Positions 34,017-38,266 of a stretch of 38,266 nucleotides of DNA are shown here, one piece after another. The translations under genes were made by a program, and so were the position numbers. Where the stretch lies: positions 1 through 38,266 of the forward strand of contig JAIYDP010000206.1 of the NCBI GenBank assembly GCA_027487435.1. The letters are read 5' to 3'. The number at the start of each line of letters is the position of its first letter. Positions within the stretch are counted from its first letter, which is position 1. The notes beneath the pieces are model-generated. The model was not told where the DNA came from, ran no database searches, and saw only the letters and a list, made by a program, of their open reading frames with translations. This DNA comes from Verrucomicrobiaceae bacterium. Lineage in GTDB: Bacteria > Verrucomicrobiota > Verrucomicrobiia > Verrucomicrobiales > Akkermansiaceae.

Positions 34017-34983
34017 ATGCGGCAGTCTATTTTTGCAATGCGTCTGCTTTGTCTCGCTCTTGTGATATCGTCTGTCTCAGCTGTCCATGCTCCATGCGAT
34101 CACACGTTCCCTGATGGGACTTACTTCAATCTTTGTCCACTTCAGAAGCCAGTAGATCAGAAAGACTGGATCGCAGACGACAGAAATGGCAATTTGTACT
34201 ACTTCAACGTCGCTGCAGATGCAAACGAAGTGCCAGAGGCCTGCATGTCGCTGGCAAAGGCTGTTAGGTACGGGCCTGTTTTCATCACACTCACATTCCA
34301 AGTGCGCCGGCGTATCAGGTGACAAATTCTTCAGAGTGCTACTGGCTTGGGCAGCTGCGGTCAGTTGAGTGGGAATTCATCGGTTTCTCCTATCCTCTCT
34401 GTTCTCATTGCATAAGATGCTAAGGAAAAGCGGGCTGGTGTTGAACTGTACTACTTTGATGGCGAACAATGCGAAGGCGGAATTTCTCGTGACGTTCGGT
34501 ATTTTGCTCATTTTTCAGCTCTGACTTCACAGCGTTCAATTCTTCTGCGACCCGACCGCTGGAATCGGACGTCCTCTTGACTACTTTGTCATTGAAGAGA
34601 GCTGTCACTACAGCATCACGTGGCCGACAGAATACGGGTGCCCCGTTCAAGGCAGCATGTCGTCTGGATGGCCAATCCTCTTTTTGTCATCATCTCCTTT
34701 GTGCTTCTCACTCCGAAAGCATCGTAGCCGTGATTGTTCTCTACATCGGCATGGGCTGCACGTACAACGTTGTCAAGACGGGAGTCAGTTTTGGAATTCA
34801 GGCCTTCCCAAATCTTGAGTTCTGGCGAGATCTGCCGAACCTCGTCAAAGTTCGTTCTCTCTGTCCTCTTTTACTTTAAAGGACGGGTGCGCGTTCTTGA
34901 AGCAGAAAGCGGAGTCCTTGATGGGCCGGAAGCGCTCCACGTATGAGAAAGTAGACGGCGTCGACTACCATTGGGAGAGCTAG
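34017..34983 (+). CDS. Mannose-6-phosphate-receptor-homology (MRH) type I membrane protein
   Basis: A predicted cargo receptor of the secretory or endosomal system, similar to cation-dependent M6PR and Atg27-like proteins. It starts MRQSIFAMRLLCLALVISSV, a signal peptide; a second in-frame Met lies at 34038. The luminal MRH part is VHAPCDHTFPDGTYFNLCPL, DRNGNLYYFNVAAD, VELYYFDGEQCEGG, SIQFFCDPTAG and FVIEESCHYSITWPTEYGCP, with the expected Cys pairs. After a 33-nt intron near 34690-34722 a membrane helix FFIVAVIVLYIGMGCTY follows. The cytosolic tail KTGVSFGIQAFPNLEFWRDL, PNLVKDGCAFLK matches the family's conserved PNxxFWRDLPxLVKDG motif. It ends VDGVDYHWES. Several introns around 34268-34530 are only partly resolved. 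Confidence 0.83.
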
Positions 34984-35059
34984 ATGAGAATATTGTTAAG
35001 AAACGAGAGAATGTACATAGAACATCCTACAGCGCGACATAAGCTAATCGTACATACAA

Positions 35060-38000
35060 TCATCGACTCTGATTCCTCAAATTGATGCGAGGGAGCACCG
35101 TCCCGACGGGTCTTGCTTTCCGTAGCCGCGCCTCCTTATCCTTGCTAAGAAGCGGCATGACTCCATCCCCCGCATTGAATGCAGGTGCATTGTTAAAAAT
35201 ATCACGACTCTCTTCACCCGCATCCTTTTGCAACAGAGGACTCAAGTTAACCAAATTCTGAACGTGAGTGCGAGGTGCAGCTCCTGTGCCTCGCCTCAAA
35301 TCAACTGGGCCAACAGACTTGCTGCTCACGCCCTTCTTTCTCCGTTGCTGAGGGAGGCGGACTGCAGGGACAATCACTTGGTACTCAAAGTCGAGCCCAG
35401 GTGCATCTTCGTCTGAGAGCTCGTCGGCAGAGAGTGGCGCCAACGCAGACGGCAGAGGATAGGACATTGCAAATGAGGTTGGGACTGTTACGCGTCCTTT
35501 CACCTCGGCTGCAGCGCCTGCTGCTGCATGAGGGCTCTTCCACCCCACAGGAGCATCCGAACGGCCACCCGCTAGCATACCTGGTGACAAAAACGACGGC
35601 GAAAGAAACCCCGAGTCTGCTGGTGTTGACAGGTGGGGGGGGCGCTTGCCCTTCGGAGCCGGACGCATGTACGACGGGACGATCTGCTGCAACACTGCGC
35701 TGGACAAATCCTCGTCGAGAGGCTTCGACTGAGTGCTGCGCATGTACTCAGGCAGCACCTGTGCAACGCGCAGACCCGAGGGAGTGTGCACCCGCGAGAG
35801 TGACCGCGACATGGGAAGAGACAGCCCAGACGTAGACGGCCGTGAGCCAGCGCGAGAGTCCGGCATGGAGGGAGGGAGGCTTTCGAAAATGCTTGCTCCG
35901 ACACTTTTAACTCCGTCATCGCTCTCGTAGACCTCACCGTCGCTCCCTGCGTCGCTTCCATCGCTTCGCATTTCTTCCGCTTCCAAAAGGGCACCCACTT
36001 CCTTTGCGACCTCTGCAGCTTTCGCTTCAGCTCTTGTGCGAACTTCGGCAACAGTGCGAGGAGGCTTGATAACAGATGGCGCTGCGGCAGGTTGCGGAAG
36101 AGAGGGAGGAAGCAGAGAAGAAACAGGAGACGGTTGAAACTTGGCTGACAGTTGCTTCGCAAGGGGTCCTGGCTTTGTCGCTTGGCCACGTCTGACAGGC
36201 ACCGAACGCCTTGAGGGACCGTCGGTGTTGTCAATAGGAGGGTCAAAAAATTCAATTTGAACCCCTGCATCCACATGCGTCACTGCTACAGGGCTGCTGA
36301 GCGACTTTGGTGAGGCGAAGGCTGGAACGAGGGGTGCGCGCAAGGTTTCCGCCAACACACGGGTTTCTGCGCCCGACATGGCGAGGGAGTTGTCCAATTC
36401 GCGCTCAGTCTTAAGCGCAAGCGCAATGGAATCCGCCGACTTACCAATGTACTCGAGGGGCGCCTGAAGAGAGTCAGTAATCAAAGCGAGCTTGAAACCT
36501 GATAGTCATGCCAATGTCCCTCCGTCGCAATCGCTTTCAAATCTTCCTGCGCCTTTCGAATCGCCTCAACCCTAGCCATAGCGCGATTGACCCTCCACAA
36601 GTACCCCATCCGCTTCTTCGCAACAAGGTGTCGAAAAGCCCCCTGCAGCACCGCAACGCTCCACTTCCGCCTCTTCTCATACCTTGCGCTACGAAGGCCA
36701 CGAAAAAGATGGCGCGCACGGCGGGTTCGCCATGAGTTAGCCAAGGAAGTGACCGCCTGGCGCTCTGCTGCTGCGCGACGCTTTCTTTGAGTCAGCTTGC
36801 GAGCAAAATGGCCTCGTAACACGCTTTGGAGGTGCGTTGCCACGCGTGCCTCAAACTGCGCATGGATGAGGCGGCGGTGGGCACGGCGCGAGTTAAAAGC
36901 GCGCACCGCGCACTGAATGCAAACCGCCTTGCGGACGTACCTCAAATAACTTATGCGTTTCACAGCATTTAGGCGCGACAAGTGCCCCCTGTAAACGCGC
37001 TGGAGAACCAAACTAGCGCGCGACTCCGTCGACATTTGAGACAAAAGATAAAAATAGCGCGATTTTACACGCCCTGCATGACCCCTGGCGACACGCTGGA
37101 TGTTCGTTGCAGCTAAAACTTCCCTCGCTCGCCGCGCAACAATTTTTTGAAAATTGCGCGCGAAATGGCCGCGCGTTACAGACTGGACTTTGGTGGCGGC
37201 AGCGCGCCGCCGCTTCTCGTAAGACATCCGCGCGTATTCTAGCGCGCGACGACGTTCGCGAGCCTTTCTGCGGCCACCGTGGCCGCGATAAACGCGACTG
37301 ATGAACGCTGCAGCTGCCGCTCTTCGCTTCGCTTCGATCGCCTTAAGACGCGCTCGCTCACGCTCGCGCTCAGCCTTGCGGGCGCGGTAGGCTTTGCGGG
37401 ATAAATGGCCGATGTACACTGCGCTAAGACGTTTGGCGGCTTGCGCGCGGCGCTTCTTGAAAAGAATGACTTCCCTTCGCTGCTTTGCGCGCAGCCTGCC
37501 GCGATGGCCGCGAAATGCAGATTGAATTCGAGAGGCGATCAGATCCAGCCGGGCGCGCTCTGCGCGGCCTTTTTCCTCTTTGAACCGCCGCAAACGCGCG
37601 CGCACGACATGGCCGCGCCCAACCGCTTGCAACTTGACAGCGGCGACTAACTGGAGGGGCGTGCGGGCGAAGTCGGAGACGGTGAAGTAGTGCTTCCTCG
37701 CAATGATCCAGATTTGAAACAGATCTGTTATCGCAAGGGACGCAATGGCGCGGGAGCGCACGCGCTGCGCTACCCTCGCCTTGAGCGTCCGGGCGAAGCG
37801 AATGCGGGCGACCTTGAGCCGCACGTTGCGCTGGAGCCGAAGAGCCATTCGGTTGAGGAGCGCACTGTCAGGGGGCTTTCGCTGCGCCAGTTTTGAATAC
37901 ATCGCGACCACATGCGCAGGTCCAACGTCGCCAGGGTGCTCGGGGGGTGGATCGTCATCAATCAAAAGGGACTCGTCAAACAGCCGCGCCCGCTCAATCC

Positions 38001-38200
38001 GCGACTTCTCAACAAGCGCGGATTGGCGGATTCGTTCGCGCGCGTCCATGGCGATTCGAAAATATTGTCGCGCGATATGTCCACGGTAAACGCGGGAGAT
38101 ACTTAAAGAGCGAATCGTCTGGGAATTAAGGAAATCCATCCGGAGCTTCTTGGCGATGCGCTTCGCTTCTTCGCTTCGCTTCTTGAAGCTTGAAAAGTGA
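35060..38200 (-). CDS. IQ-motif repeat protein with disordered C-terminal half (5' end unresolved, probably beyond window)
   Basis: The N-terminal half is an array of about 12-13 IQ-like motifs, spaced roughly 25-50 residues. They mostly use an RGHxxR core: SRVYRGHIARQYF, LQAVGRGHVVRARLRR, IQSAFRGHRGRLRAKQRR, ISRVYRGHGGRRKARERR, VQSVTRGHFARNFQK, IQRVARGHAGRVKSRYF, LQRVYRGHLSRLNAVKR and LQSVLRGHFARKLTQRKRR. Such motifs bind calmodulin or light chains. After HWHDYQ a 35-nt intron (about 36449-36483) joins the second half, which is Ser/Pro/Ala-rich and probably disordered, with EFFDPPIDN and many SP sites. The upstream frame stays open past the Met at 38139 through basic residues to a possible acceptor near 38201. 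No motor or kinase domain is seen. The codons are rich in CGC, making this the most CpG-dense gene here. It is probably cytoskeletal or ciliary, by inference. Confidence 0.75.
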
Positions 38201-38223
38201 CTGCATCGTCAATACAAAGAGTA

Positions 38224-38237
38224 CCCCCCCCCCCCCC
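38224..38237. repeat. Homopolymer of 14 C
   Basis: A run of 14 cytosines near the right edge, just outside the readable part of the IQ-repeat gene. It is a length-unstable, error-prone tract, and may be an assembly weak point or lie in an intron or 5' region. Confidence 0.9.
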
Positions 38238-38266
38238 TACAATCTGGCTATGCGGCTTCGTTGGGC

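Overview
The window is protein-coding DNA from a compact eukaryotic nuclear genome, most likely a free-living unicellular protist. It holds TFIIH, RNA polymerase II, V-ATPase, condensin and FANCM genes, and almost every gene is cut by very short GT...AG introns. In conserved genes, where the protein alignment fixes the junctions, these introns are about 31-40 nt long. All three stop codons appear as terminators, so the standard code applies. A nephrocystin-3-like gene and an IQ-repeat gene hint at a ciliated cell. The lineage cannot be fixed from sequence alone; a stramenopile-like flagellate is only a guess.

Layout, left to right: a giant nephrocystin-3-like P-loop/TPR gene (-, runs off the left edge); SERRATE/ARS2 (+); mannose-6-phosphate isomerase (-); a small putative histone-fold gene (+); a double-domain fluoride channel (-); V-ATPase subunit B (+); a two-RRM protein (-); TFIIH p44/SSL1 (-); an unknown coiled-coil protein (+); a mu-class GST (-); a cytochrome P450 (+); an ADP-ribosyltransferase fused to an isoaspartyl methyltransferase (+); condensin subunit H (-); a COMM-domain protein (+); a short-chain dehydrogenase (-); RPB9 (+); FANCM (-); a membrane-anchored M28 peptidase (-); a mannose-6-phosphate-receptor-like protein (+); and an IQ-repeat protein (-, probably runs off the right edge).

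The genes mostly alternate in strand. Head-to-head start codons lie about 30-170 nt apart and tail-to-tail stop codons as little as 7 nt apart, so short bidirectional promoters and overlapping transcript ends must be common. There is no operon logic. The pair with the clearest functional sense is the divergent GST/P450 pair (phase II and phase I detoxification enzymes), whose start codons are 32 nt apart.

The most unusual protein is the 553-residue ADP-ribosyltransferase-PCMT fusion at 21124-22785, which lies in one uninterrupted exon. Other points of interest are the ultra-short introns, a two-RRM gene whose repeats keep matching introns, an arginine in place of the Walker A lysine in the nephrocystin-3-like protein, and a FANCM whose nuclease motif has decayed.
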